The notes under the pieces were generated by a model. It was given only the letters and a program-made list of their open reading frames with translations, did no database searches and was not told where the DNA came from. Made by a program: the position numbers and the translations under genes. Shown here piece by piece: positions 54,020 through 64,000 of a stretch of 64,000 bases of DNA. This DNA comes from Ricordea florida. Lineage: Eukaryota > Cnidaria > Anthozoa > Corallimorpharia > Ricordeidae. Position 1 is the stretch's first letter; each line of letters opens with the position of its first letter. Location of the stretch: positions 24,105,362 to 24,169,361 of the forward strand of contig OX453281.1 in the NCBI GenBank assembly GCA_949710005.1, given 5' to 3'.

Positions 54020-54533
54020 AATTGTGACATGATTGTGAGGTATTTAATTCAGGCCCTCAAATTGCGATAATGCATGTGGGCAGTGGCTGTTCATGCCAAA
54101 AATTACACTGTAGGCTGCATACAGATATCCTCCCAACAGATTTTTGTTCGCAGTCTATCTGTGAATTTTACAAGGAACAATAGCACAGTCCCTAGAATTA
54201 CCCCACAATATCTCTACGCAACTGATATGAACACCATTAATTAAATATCTTTGTGTATTTTCATTTTTTATTACAATCTAATGACAGTATTAATTTTACC
54301 TGAGATTAAAACACAAGAAACAAAATTCATAAGGAAGAAAAAAGAAGAGGAAAATGCCTTGCAGAAGATATGTAAGACACGTAAAAGAGTTATAGACTCT
54401 GTACTAAACTATCTGCGGCATTGTCAGTGCTTATCGATTCTACTCCAGTAATGGTCAGTTAATGGTAAAGGTCCTTTTTTACACCCAGCGGTTATGACCA
54501 ATAAGATCTCAGTGGTGGCAAAATATCCGCATG

Positions 54534-56166
54534 CTATCTGTAACTGGATGAATAATACGATTGCTCAAGTTCAAACAGGCTTGAAGTTAGATCTTGTTTC
54601 AAGGTCAAAAGCTGTTGATCTGACTGATTTATCATTTCTTGAAGAGTGGCACTTCTTTCTGAGATCCTTGTGTTAACAGATGGGAAGTCATTCAAAATCA
54701 GAAACTCTTTCATGTCTGACACAAGTTTCATGAGGGATTCTCCTGCTCTAACCTGCAGGAACAAAGAATTATTAATTTCATTAAAGTGGGAGCTTTCAAA
54801 AGGTTACCCTATGGATGCAAAAAAGATGTCCTGTAAACCTGGTATAAAAGGAGCTTCACAGCCTTGCTCAATCAGCCCTGAAGAGGACACTAGACAGGAA
54901 TGTTGAAACACTGGGTCGGTGAGTTGTTACCTTTTAAGTTACATTCATTATTTAAAACCAGCATAGTATCAAACTATGTCTTACATCTGAGACCATTAAC
55001 AACGAGTATCCCCTTCATTAATTTCCCTTATGGATGATCTAGATAGACCATTACTCTACTCTGTTTGCTTGTCTATGTACTTTGTGTTGGCTATTCATTT
55101 CTGTTCATTAGTTGTAACTACATTTCACTCACAATATTTGCTGCTCTCACATTCACTTCATACTGTTCTTGGAGTGACTGTGTCAGCCTTGACACCTGGG
55201 TTTCATTCTCAACCTAATTTAAGAATAAGTATTTAATACAGTAAGTTCAATTTTTCTGATCTTAAAAAAACTAATACCACGAATAACATACTTTTAGTTT
55301 TAAGATAGTCATGACATCTTTCATTGGCATTAAACATTAATTTACTTTCTATTTTCTTTATGAATTTTTAATGAGTTTTTGAACAGTCAAAATAGATCAC
55401 CCTTGAGAAAAAACTGAATGACCATGGACTACCCTTAGAAAAGAAACGGAATGACCATGGACTACCCCTGAGAAAAAAAAAGGAATGGCCATGGACTACC
55501 TTGGACTACCATGACAACAAAATGAATGACCATGGACTACCCCTGAGAAAAAAAAAAAAACTGAATGACCATGGACTACCCTGAGAAAAAAAAAATGAAT
55601 GGCCATGGACTACCCTGAGAGAAAATGAATGACCATAGACTACCCTGAGAGAAAATGAATGACCATGTTCATCATCAAGTCAGCATTTCCATAAAATTGG
55701 GGGTATCCAGACAAGAAAGGGTATTGTCGAGGTGGCCTCTCCTATAAGCCTGGTGGTTTCTTGAGGTCTCCTCGCCTAGCAACTACCAACATGCTGTAAT
55801 TTGCAAAAATTATTCTAATACAAAGGATAATAAATGATGATGATGTAATGATGATGATGATCATCATCATCATTGTCTTAAAACTTAAATGATATCATAC
55901 ACAGTGCAAAATCAGTCTACAGGGAGATCATTATTTAGCTTGATGTTTTTCCAAAGTAATACTGAAAGTTAAATGTCTATAGACAACTATATTTATTATG
56001 GAAAGGAGGAGATTTTTTGATCCAACAGGTTCCATTGTACCTTTGAAGATTTCACAATCTCTGTGAAGTTATCCAATATTGATTTGACATCATCTTTAAG
56101 GCGTTTGTTGTAAGACTTAAGCAGTGTCTCTTTGCTTTGAGGCAGAATTCTACTTGTTTGTGACAT
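54534..56166 (-). CDS. MED22: Mediator of RNA polymerase II subunit 22
   Basis: Mediator head-module subunit (Surfeit-5) that helps bridge activators to RNA polymerase II. Three coding exons on the minus strand: 56166-56041, 55213-55133, 54752-54534, all with correct borders and phase 0, giving 141 aa, like the 140-aa human isoform. The protein follows human MED22: [20 protein letters not shown] at residues 8-27, [49 protein letters not shown], and a closing [12 protein letters not shown]. The second Met of the upstream frame (56166) is chosen because it gives the family length; an in-frame ATG at 56181 would add five residues. It is divergent from RPL7A, with 996 bp between the start codons. 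Confidence 0.96.
55394..55668 (-). repeat. About 30-bp minisatellite in MED22 intron 1
   Basis: On the plus strand the word GAATGACCATGGACTACCCT followed by GAG and a variable A-run is repeated about eight times. A-run length and a few bases differ between units. It lies between the first and second coding exons of MED22. Confidence 0.88.
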
Positions 56167-57162
56167 CCTGGAAAGATACACCCTTCCAAAAAATGAGTGG
56201 ATCAGGTAAATGGTGATTGTAAAGGCATCAACTTTTTAAAAGGAACTAGAACAAACGTAAGGAAAATTTGAGCAAAGTAAACAAACATTAAAGAAAGTTT
56301 TTACCATTTTTCATTTAACTGCAGATACAGGAAAAAACGAAATTTCTCTTTAGCGTTGCATTTCTCGACATGAAAAAAAATTCATTTCTCCCAGCGACCA
56401 TTTAATTTTCTCTTTAATACCAAATTTGGTGGTATACTAAGGGGAGCTATTGCAGAATACCTGGCCACTTCATTTACATTACTGCGTCGGAGGCTATCGA
56501 AGAGCGAGATCACATAATTAGAAATGATTTCCGCACAGGTCCCTACTTCATTATGCATACTGTACCCGTACGGTTTTGTTCTCAGAAAACAAGAAATGTT
56601 TGCACGCGCACTTTCCAAGGCAATTCAACTACAGCATGCATATTGAAGTAGGGACATTCCCATAATTATTACAAAGATCTCTATTGTTATTCAACAGTCT
56701 ATAGAATATTATTTTAATGAAGTGGCCGGATATTCGGCAATTGCTCTAATTTTCCTTTGTGTATATACGTCTCACTCTGTTCCATAACTAGCAAATTGAA
56801 TTTAACAACTTTCTCGTGCTAGTTATCTGCAAGTTTCCCCTTGCGATGCCTTGTTTGAAATCTTCTGGGTTGTTGATAAATATGAAAAAAGCTCAACCGC
56901 CCTAACTTTTACAAATTAGCCCCGATTTCTGAATGAGCAGTTGAATAGAAACACAAAATCTCAAGGCTAGATGTAACTAAAATACATAAAGCTATTAGGC
57001 AACTTCCACCCAAGCTACCTGAATCAGTTATCTACCATACATCGCCATCATCGGCCCTAACTCAGTCCGCCATCTTAGACTTGAAGATAGCACTGCTTCA
57101 TGGGTACTCATTCAAATTCCCAGGAGTCTTCGCAATCACTCTCTTCGACCGCCATCGCAAAA
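56167..57162. promoter_or_regulatory. Shared upstream region of MED22 and RPL7A
   Basis: 996 bp between the divergent start codons. The RPL7A-proximal end contains a pyrimidine run (CACTCTCTTCG at about 57138) followed by GACCGCCATCGCAAAAATG. This fits a 5' TOP-type start site of a ribosomal-protein gene. A MITE occupies 56526-56655. No TATA box was seen near either gene. Confidence 0.55.
56526..56655. mobile_element. MITE family B, copy 2, in the divergent promoter region
   Basis: GATTTCCGCACAGGTCCCTA and CTTCATTATGCATAC match the left end of the 49710 copy. The right end GCATGCATATTGAAGTAGGGAC is its complement but lacks the terminal CGGAAATC, so this copy is truncated or diverged at that end. 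Confidence 0.7.
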
Positions 57163-58067
57163 ATGGTGAGTGCAGAGAACTGAAGTGTAGATTCAAACTG
57201 ATACTCCATCACATCCATCTTGCTTTTTCCACTACTGTTAATTCACGGAAACTATAGAATTATATATTTTCTATTAAGTTGTGGAAGTATTTGTAGTTTT
57301 CATTTCATCGGTGCGAAATACTTTACGATAAATACGGATGATGTAAACCTTGCGACTGTGAGTTCTGCTAGCGAATAGAGAATTAAGTTAAAAACATCCC
57401 AATTCCGCTTATGTTATTAATAATTACAGAATGAGAAATTCTTGATTTTGCATGGGTGCTTTGTGTCAAGTTTGTCTTAATATTTGTCCTTATAAATACG
57501 CCGTAGGAGGGTTGTTTTCCTTCGAATTATGTTTTCCCAGAATTTCGCACATGAGACTGTTTGTTGCTTTTAATGTGAACTTGGTGATTTCAACGGAATT
57601 TTTTTAGTGAACAGGGCTTTTTCTGTAAGCGATTGTAGAATACTCGGCCCACCCATGCAGCCTGTATTGAGATTTCAGATTTTATATAATGCCATGTTAG
57701 TGTTGTAGTTTTTATAATCTTCCTATTTCTATCTTTATTAACAGCCTAAAGTCAAGCGGATAAAAAAGGTGGCTCCTGCCCCGTACACTACAGCCAAGCC
57801 CACTCCCAAGAAGGTTGTGAACCCTCTGATTGAAAAAAGGCCCAGAAATTTTGGAATTGGTAAGATACATTGTGGAGGCACAGTAGTGTAGTGGTTGGCG
57901 TGTCGGACTTCTGAGCAGGAGGTTTGGAGTTCAAGCCCTGGTGGTGTCACTGTGTTGTTTTCTTAGATAAGAAACCGCAACCGGTTAGCTCAGTTGGTAG
58001 AGCACCGGACTACCGTGTGGGAGGTCGTGGGTTCAAATCCTCGACCGGACCAACACTCAGGGTCTTT

Positions 58068-58100
<33 letters not shown>

Positions 58101-61100
58101 GACACCTCCAAATGGTTAGACTTTCTAGTCTTCTCGGATAAACGTAGGTCCCGTCTCACAGTGCTGGTGTGGGACGTTAAAGAACCCACACACTGTTCGG
58201 AAAGAGTAGGGGACGTAGTCCCCGGTGTGATGGTCTATCACTTATTCTGTTATGGGGGCACCTGTGTATCCTACTATTCACTATGATAAGATTGTGAACT
58301 GCGTGGCTGCAATTTGCGCCTTAATAAGCAGTCTGACAAAGTCCCCCACAAAAAGTGTTGTAAAGCACTTTGAGCCTTGAGATAAAGCGCTATATAAATC
58401 CTGAATCATCAATCATCATCATAAGAAACTTAACTCCACACTGTCTCTCTCCACCCAGGTGTATAAATGGGTACCAGCGATATAAAGCTGGGGGTGGCGC
58501 TGCGATGGACTGGCATCTCACCCAGGGGGGAGTGATAATACTCTCAGGTGCTTCATGCTATTGAAATCGGGATAAGCTCTGTCCGTGTGGGCCTTTGGCT
58601 CGTTTGTGCCTTTACCTAAGGTACCTCTTGATTACGGTTACTCTTGGCTTGATGTCAGAAAGTAAACTTGCTGTTGTTAAAGTCTGGTTTTCCTTTGATA
58701 GATAAACACCAGTTGGTTGGCATTATTACTTCTAAATGTGTAGAAACAGTGCTTAGCACATCACCAGTGGGCTGTGATGGTTAATGTCACATTGGTATAG
58801 AGGACTTTTATAAATGGCAGCCTGTTAATTATACTTTTGTATGTATGTTAATTGACCCACCAGCCTTATTTTGGGACAAGAATTATATTCAATTTTGCAC
58901 GTCCTAGCTAGTTCAGTAAGGCTCATTACTATGAAAACAAAAGGATTTTTTTGTTTGGCTGCCACTATGAAAGAGGTTTATAGTAACTCCAGTCCAGAGA
59001 ACACTTCTGTTTCTTTTTTTTTTTAATAAACATACCTCCAACCATTGCAAATATCCAAAGACTGTTGCAACAACTGTGAATTCCTGTTTTTATAAACTGG
59101 GAAAGTTTAGGAGTTTCAATATCACTAAGCATCAGCAATCATATGAACATCATTATTCAATAGATGTACATATTTTCAAAAAGTAACCGAAAGTTTGTCA
59201 ACCTTGCGTGTATTATTGTTTTGGTTAAACCTGCAAGACTCCTGGGCTGAGTTGTTCGAAGCCGGGTTAAGGTAACCCAGGGTTAGTGTGAAATTTAAAT
59301 GTAGATATGAGAGCCTAAAAAGCACATTCAGTATAATTCTTTTTGAACACAATTTGATGATAGTATGCTCTGAAAAAAAATAGAGAAAGTTATCAGAGAA
59401 AATGCTTTTTAGCAGGAGGAAAAGAAGCCCGGGTTGAAATTTAACCGTAAGTTAGCGCTAATTGGCCTTCGAACAACAGGCCTCTGGAGTCAGTTTCATA
59501 GATAAGACAGTTTCAGGTGTCACAGCTAATGCATGATAATTTCAACAGTGGTTGAACTGTGCTGATAATATATGGAACTGAATTCTAGGCTGGGTTTATA
59601 TATAGTCATTTAGCAAAAATTAAAAGAACTATGCCTTAGTTACTTAGAGATACAAAATTTCTCTTGTCATGGTGAAAAAATATTTCACTCATTTAGTGCC
59701 CTCATTTGAGAAATGTTTTTCAAGACTCAGAGAAATTTTGTATTTCAGTTCTGCCATATATCACTATCTACCCTCACCCGGACGATCAAACTAGACGAAT
59801 CACTATCTATGTTTCTAGAAAACAACTCCAAGTTATATAATAGCCAATATATTTATGTTTATCCTATTGTTAAAAAAAACTTTTCTTTGTATACTTAAGG
59901 TGGGGATATTCAACCTAAACGCGACTTGAGTAGATTTGTTAAATGGCCAAAGTACATCAGGCTTCAGAGACAAAGAGGTGTACTTTACCAGCGCGTCAAA
60001 GTTCCACCTTCCATTAATCAGTTTACACAGACCTTGGACAAGCAAACAGGTGAGTACATTGAAAGCCCTCCCTGCCATAAGCAACCGTAACCACTCTTTC
60101 AGAATTTCCACTTTTCTTTTTCTTTGTTTTTAAGTTTTCATAAGTGACCACTTAAAGAAAGAGTCTGATTGGCATAAGTCAACACTTTGGTAGAGAGAAA
60201 ACTCTTCCTGGTCAGAGTTACGGTAATATAAAATAAGTGCTTCTCTTTTTTTAACAAGGATCTTGACAGAAATGAGGGCAGTAACATCCAGCCGTTCTGG
60301 TGCCATAATTATGAATTTCACTACTTGTCTGTAATTTATGAGATCTACCTTCTTGAGGTTGTATTGTTGATGCAACAGTATTGACAACAACTCATTATGT
60401 TGATGTTGTAGGTTAAAACAAATTTCGGGTTAAAATGGTTCCAAACTAGTTTGATTTGTTTTTTTCCTTTGTTTCATATTATTGGAGGATTATAGAAATA
60501 AATCTGAAACAAAAGGAAAAAACAATTTAAACTAGTTTGGAACCATTTTGACCTGAAATCCATTTTAACCTTCAACATTTACATTGTTTTTCACTAGCTA
60601 CTCAGCTCTTTAAGTTGATGCATAAGTATCGGCCAGAAACCAAGGCAGAGAAGAAAGCACGTCTGACAGCCAAGGCTGAAAAGAAAGCTGAGGGTAAAGA
60701 AGAATCTGCTGGCAAGAAACCAGTTGTGATCAAGTATGGCCTTAACCATGTCACAAGTCTTGTGGAGAGCAAAAAGGCTCAGTTGGTTGTCATAGCCCAT
60801 GATGTTGATCCAATTGAGGTAAGCTTTCAAAACTTACATGTAAGTTCAAAGCACAAACTGAGCAGATACTGTGTAAAACATTATTTTTTGTGCTTTTACT
60901 GTAGGCTAGATTTTTAATTTGAAGTCTTTGTCGAAGTCTGTTGAACTGGTACATTCAGCACTCCTGGCGAGTAGAAAAAAAAAATTGGCAACTTTAAGGA
61001 AGGTCGCCAATTTGGTGACCTCTTTTCTGACCATTTGATTTGTTTTGATATCTGGACATAATAAACACTTACCACCATGAAACTGTATAGTTTCTTCTTC

Positions 61101-62181
61101 TTTTGTACTACGCTTATTAGTTGAGCGTGCCCTGAAGGAAGTTCTCACCCAGTTTTACCATTACTAAACCCTGCAGTTGTCAAGGGTAACACAGCTTGTT
61201 TCTACTGCAAACACTTCATGCATTGAAATCATCAGCAGCAAAGCAAGAGAATTTTGGAACAGCAAATTAGTGAAAACATGGAGAAGATCAATTCTAAAGG
61301 CAGAACTTGCTTCAGTTGCTGTGCACTTTTGCAATTGTAACTTTTTGGCTGCAACTCGCACTAATCCTATAAACATGTCACACGACAGGCAAAGACAGAT
61401 GACATCAATACACAAGATGTTTCCTATGGAAACTAGCTCTGTTACACATGACAACAGCAGGGTTTTAACAGAAAAACTTGAGTACGAAACTTTTTTACAG
61501 CCTGGCAAAGCAGCGAACATTTTCTTATGAGATAACCCTGTTGATGCGTTCTCCCATCAATACTGAAGAGAGCAGTTGTTCAGGAAGTGTGAATGATATT
61601 TTTGTCATTACAGCCCAATCCTGGTAATATGGCCAATACAGCCAATTTTCTTGGACTTATGGGTGACTGTATTTACGGGTTTCCAGTGTATTAAAAATCT
61701 CTTTGTAAATATGTGTTACAGGTTTGTTTAAAGTTGCTTTGTTTTTGTTTCAGCTCGTAGTTTGGCTACCAGCACTTTGCAGGAAGATGGGTGTCCCCTA
61801 CTGTATTGTGAAGGGCAAAGCTAGGTTTGTGGTGTTTGGTTAACCTTTGTGCATGCCTTATTCTCCAACCTACTGCCATAGCCAGCTGTATCAAGTGTAA
61901 AAGCATGATTGACTTTCCACATAATCTTTCACTTGTTCCATTAATGGCCTTTCAGGTTGGGAAAGGTGGTCCATAAGAAGACAGCAACGGCACTGTGCTT
62001 CACCGGCGTTCGACCAGAAGACAAGAACAACTTTGCAAACCTGTGTGAAGCTGTAAAGACAAACTACAATGAGAGGTTTGATGAGATCAGGAAACACTGG
62101 GGTGGTGGCATTATGGGCAGCAAGTCGCAAGCTGTTCAGCTTAAGCTAGAAAAAGCCAAGATCAAGGAAATGAAAGTGTAA
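57163..62181 (+). CDS. RPL7A: 60S ribosomal protein L7a (eL8)
   Basis: Structural protein of the large ribosomal subunit (Surfeit-3). Exons: 57163-57165 (the ATG alone), 57745-57859, 59900-60049, 60598-60818, 61754-61824, 61956-62181. Phases agree and give 261 aa against 266 in human. Near-identity to animal L7a is visible throughout: [35 protein letters not shown], the L7Ae-family core [19 protein letters not shown] and [20 protein letters not shown], and [18 protein letters not shown]. The first intron falls directly after the start codon, as is common in ribosomal protein genes. AATAAA at 62207-62212 fits the poly(A) signal. Vertebrate homologs host C/D snoRNAs in their introns; none could be called here. 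SINEs occupy the intron after exon 2, one starting 12 bp past the splice donor. Confidence 0.98.
57872..58616 (+). repeat. SINE-like family 3, copy 2, interrupted by another SINE
   Basis: The head GTGGAGGCACAGTAGTGTAG (57873-57966) and the body from 58421 (AAGAAACTTAACTCCACACT, GTATAAATGGGTACC, GGATAAGCTCTGTCCGTGTG) match the minus-strand copy at 16681-16975. They are separated by the SINE at 57976-58420. It lies in the RPL7A intron, 12 bp after the donor. Confidence 0.85.
57976..58420 (+). repeat. tRNA-derived SINE family 2, copy 3, inserted into another SINE
   Basis: The head ACCGGTTAGCTCAGTTGGTA, B box GGGTTCAAATCC and body CACTCAGGGTCTT are as in the 18187 copy; the tail is (ATC)n. The target duplication ATAAGAAAC is visible at 57967-57975 and 58421-58429. 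Confidence 0.92.
58835..58988 (+). repeat. Dispersed repeat shared with 53868-54019
   Basis: Second copy of the GTATGTATGTTAATT ... CAGTAAGGCTCATTAC ... ATGAAAGAGG repeat, in an RPL7A intron and in the same orientation as the first copy. Confidence 0.75.
60399..60584. repeat. Foldback of the family split by BEL/Pao
   Basis: GGTTAAAACAAATTTCGGGT, TGGTTCCAAACTAGTTTGAT and TTTTTCCTTTGTTTCA are mirrored on the right. It ends 13 bp before the exon at 60598. Confidence 0.8.
61166..61466. mobile_element. MITE in RPL7A intron 4
   Basis: Ends AAACCCTGCAGTTGTCAAGG and its imperfect complement (GACAACAGCAGGGTTTT) continue as TAACACAGCTTGTTT and AACTAGCTCTGTTA. It is flanked by TAA/TTA-type triplets. 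Two 117-118-codon frames, one per strand, span it and are not recognised. Confidence 0.7.
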
Positions 62182-64000
62182 AAATGTATTAACTCCTTCC
62201 AAATCTAATAAAAAATGCTGCCTTGGAATCTGGGTTATTTGATTTTTTTTCATGATTCACACTGGACTTGTTTTCATTCATTTGTACTGTATTGTACAAT
62301 ATAGGAAGCCATCCAAAGCAGGAAGATATTAAAACACTTGCTTTCCCAGTGAAACCAATATTCTTTTTAATGGCTTGAAAAGAGAAAATGGCTTAAGGAA
62401 AACTCAAATATAACTGCATGGAAAAACGTTTGACAAGGACAATACCTTGATACCTATGTGCCTTCTGTGTTTTAGAAGAGCAACCAAGGAGTGTCTAATA
62501 CTGCGTTTGCTTAAATTCTGGGAGTACTGCTCGCAAGCCATTGAAAGAGAATCCCTAAATAATGTTGCTGAATGCTACCTGTGGTGGGTAGAAGAAAGAC
62601 TGAGAATCAGGGATGGGATAAAAAAAAATAGTTTCTCCTTGATCTCCACAGCATATCCTGCCTCTTGGAGGTTGCTGATTGCAGAGTATGTATTTCACGA
62701 CAGTTGATTCATAGCGGGGCTCCCGCGCGCGTGGAGCAGAGCCCCATACTCATGGAATATGGTCAACCTCTTTTCTTTTGGTTGTCACGTGACTGACCGA
62801 GCGTACGTACGTCCGTACGCGTCTACAGATTGTACGGGTAGGGTAGGGGAGACTGTCAAAAGGAAGGGAGGGGTATCTCAGGCTTGTCTTGACAAATCCA
62901 CATCTTTTATATTGGACATTCACAATATGGTCAATTGACAGCTGTCAAAACGGGATAGCCACTGACCAGCATCACATGACCATATTGTGGGCTCATGTGT
63001 CAACTCATCGAGGTGACGTGATTTATTTGGAAGCTGTTCTGGTAGCCCGCATATTTTTGGCGGGAAATTGCGTTGACGACTGAAAACTTTTTGAGACACA
63101 ATATTACTACTCTACACTGTTAAAGTTTTACTAAAGGATAAACGAAACAATTTCTATTGCTATGTCAACAAACAATAGCAGAGAAAATATAATTTGCAGA
63201 ACACAGGGTTCAGGTGAAGAGCAACGGGAAAGAGAGCAAGAATTAACTGAGGAAGAATGAGCGAAGTAGATCGCCAAAGAAGGCGCGCTCGGGAAAGAGA
63301 AAGGAGACTAGCGAAGAACGCCGACAAGCAGAAAGAGTCCGGGCTCGAGAAAATAGACAAAATGTTAACGAAGAACGCCGAGAAGCGGAAAGATTCCGTG
63401 CAGTGGAAAACAGACAAAATTGTAGCGAAGAAAGCCGAGAAGCGGAAAGACTCCGTGCTGTGGAAAACAGACAAAATTGTAGCGAAGAAAGCCGAGAAGT
63501 GAAGAGACTCCGTGCTATGGACCACAAATTTGCATAAGTTTTGTCTGCATAATATTTGCTCACTGATGCGTGACTCAGCACTCGCACTTTCCACTTTCCC
63601 TTAAACTTGACACTTGACTTGGAAAACCGACTTCTAAACAAAGCTTCTTCAGAAAAATGATCTTCTAAATGCACTACTTTTGAATGAGAAGCAAACTGAT
63701 GAAAGATTTCAAATTTTTATGTCCTTTAATCATATAAACATCTCCCCTGTCGACGGCTAAGAAATACTCCCGCGGGAATTTTCTGTTGGCGGCAAATTGC
63801 AGAATGTAGCGCTTTCACTGGCAGCTTTTCGCGTTGTCGACGTTGTCATTTAGTGTGTCGATTGAGAAGTTTGGTTTCAACGCCGTTGTTTTCGTAAAAA
63901 ATGTTCTTCTAAATTGTAAAATGTCTCAAATGTATGTTAGTCATTCACGTGTTGCGTTGGACCAGGTCTACTTATAGTTCACACTTTTACGGTTATTTAT
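62182..64000. other. Region downstream of RPL7A
   Basis: No firm gene. An 86-codon plus frame at 62447-62707 has a varied composition, with a Trp-rich middle (ECYLWWVEERLRIRDG), but I recognise no family and see no supported splice partners. 62710-63070 carries GTACGT-rich and CATATGGTC/GACCATATTG inverted words, probably old repeat. The tandem array at 63250-63530 follows. No SURF1 or other Surfeit gene is visible up to the window end. Confidence 0.55.
63250..63530 (+). repeat. 57-bp tandem repeat with charged coding-like frames
   Basis: About four units contain GAAGCGGAAAGACTCCGTGC and AACAGACAAAATTGTAGCGA. Two plus frames stay open. One, 63257-63502, gives Lys/Asp repeats. The other, from about 63307, gives an Arg/Glu-rich repeat of the E-R-R-x-A-E-R-x-R-A-x-E-N-R-Q-N kind, which resembles Arg/Glu repeats seen next to helicase-type mobile element genes. 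A preceding Glu-rich frame starting at 63162 stops at about 63258, so any original gene is frameshifted. Confidence 0.55.

Larger units (their letters stand above)
51985..54533. other. Region between the IER-like gene and MED22
   Basis: No convincing gene. A 115-codon minus-strand frame at 52745-53092 has no recognisable domain and no splice context I could support. The region holds the MITE at 53239 and a dispersed repeat at 53868-54019. The minus-strand AATAAA at 54267-54272 is a plausible poly(A) signal for MED22. Confidence 0.6.

Noticed and set aside
61164..61530. Overlapping 117-118-codon frames on both strands
   Set aside because: They span a MITE in an RPL7A intron and match nothing recognisable.
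57166..61955. C/D-box snoRNAs in RPL7A introns, as in vertebrates
   Set aside because: No pair of RTGATGA and CTGA boxes with a closing stem at the right spacing could be found by eye. A dedicated search could still find diverged ones.

Overview
The window looks like nuclear DNA of an intron-rich, repeat-rich animal. Five protein-coding genes of clear metazoan type can be read exon by exon with GT/AG borders and consistent phases. The density of tRNA-headed SINEs, small foldback elements and microsatellites, the BEL/Pao element, and the near-human quality of the protein matches make an anthozoan cnidarian, probably a stony coral, my best guess. That organism call is inference, not something the sequence proves.

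Layout. (1) 1-2043: end of a LINE-like element on the minus strand, then nested foldback elements and a tRNA-like SINE head. (2) 2044-27322, plus strand: the 3' part (25 exons, 1226 codons before the stop) of an RNF213-type giant E3 ubiquitin ligase, starting at the RING-finger exon and including an RZ-type zinc finger. Its introns are packed with SINEs, foldbacks and satellites. (3) 27323-30660: repeat-filled intergenic DNA with a 1.7-kb nest of inverted repeats ending about 70 bp before the next start codon. (4) 30661-47279, plus strand: PTPA (PP2A phosphatase activator), 11 coding exons, 323 aa. Intron 3 carries a complete 8.27-kb BEL/Pao retrotransposon (32459-40729) with two 893-bp LTRs that look identical and a 5-bp target duplication. 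(5) 47280-50924: repeat-bearing intergenic DNA. (6) 50925-51668, minus strand: an intronless IER2/IER5-like immediate-early-response gene. (7) 51669-54533: its upstream region plus a MITE. (8) 54534-56166, minus strand: MED22 (SURF5), 3 coding exons, 141 aa. (9) 57163-62181, plus strand: RPL7A (SURF3), 6 coding exons, 261 aa, with nested SINEs in an intron. (10) 62182-64000: repeats and a short degraded coding-like repeat array.

How they work together. The genes are mostly unrelated housekeeping or regulatory loci: ubiquitin ligase, phosphatase activator, immediate-early factor, Mediator subunit and ribosomal protein. The informative link is the head-to-head MED22-RPL7A pair separated by about 1 kb, which is the same pair that forms the core of the vertebrate Surfeit cluster. 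The other main story is transposition: a young BEL/Pao copy that split an older foldback element inside PTPA, a four-copy Harbinger-like MITE family, at least five kinds of tRNA-headed SINE including one inserted into another, and many long hairpins within introns.
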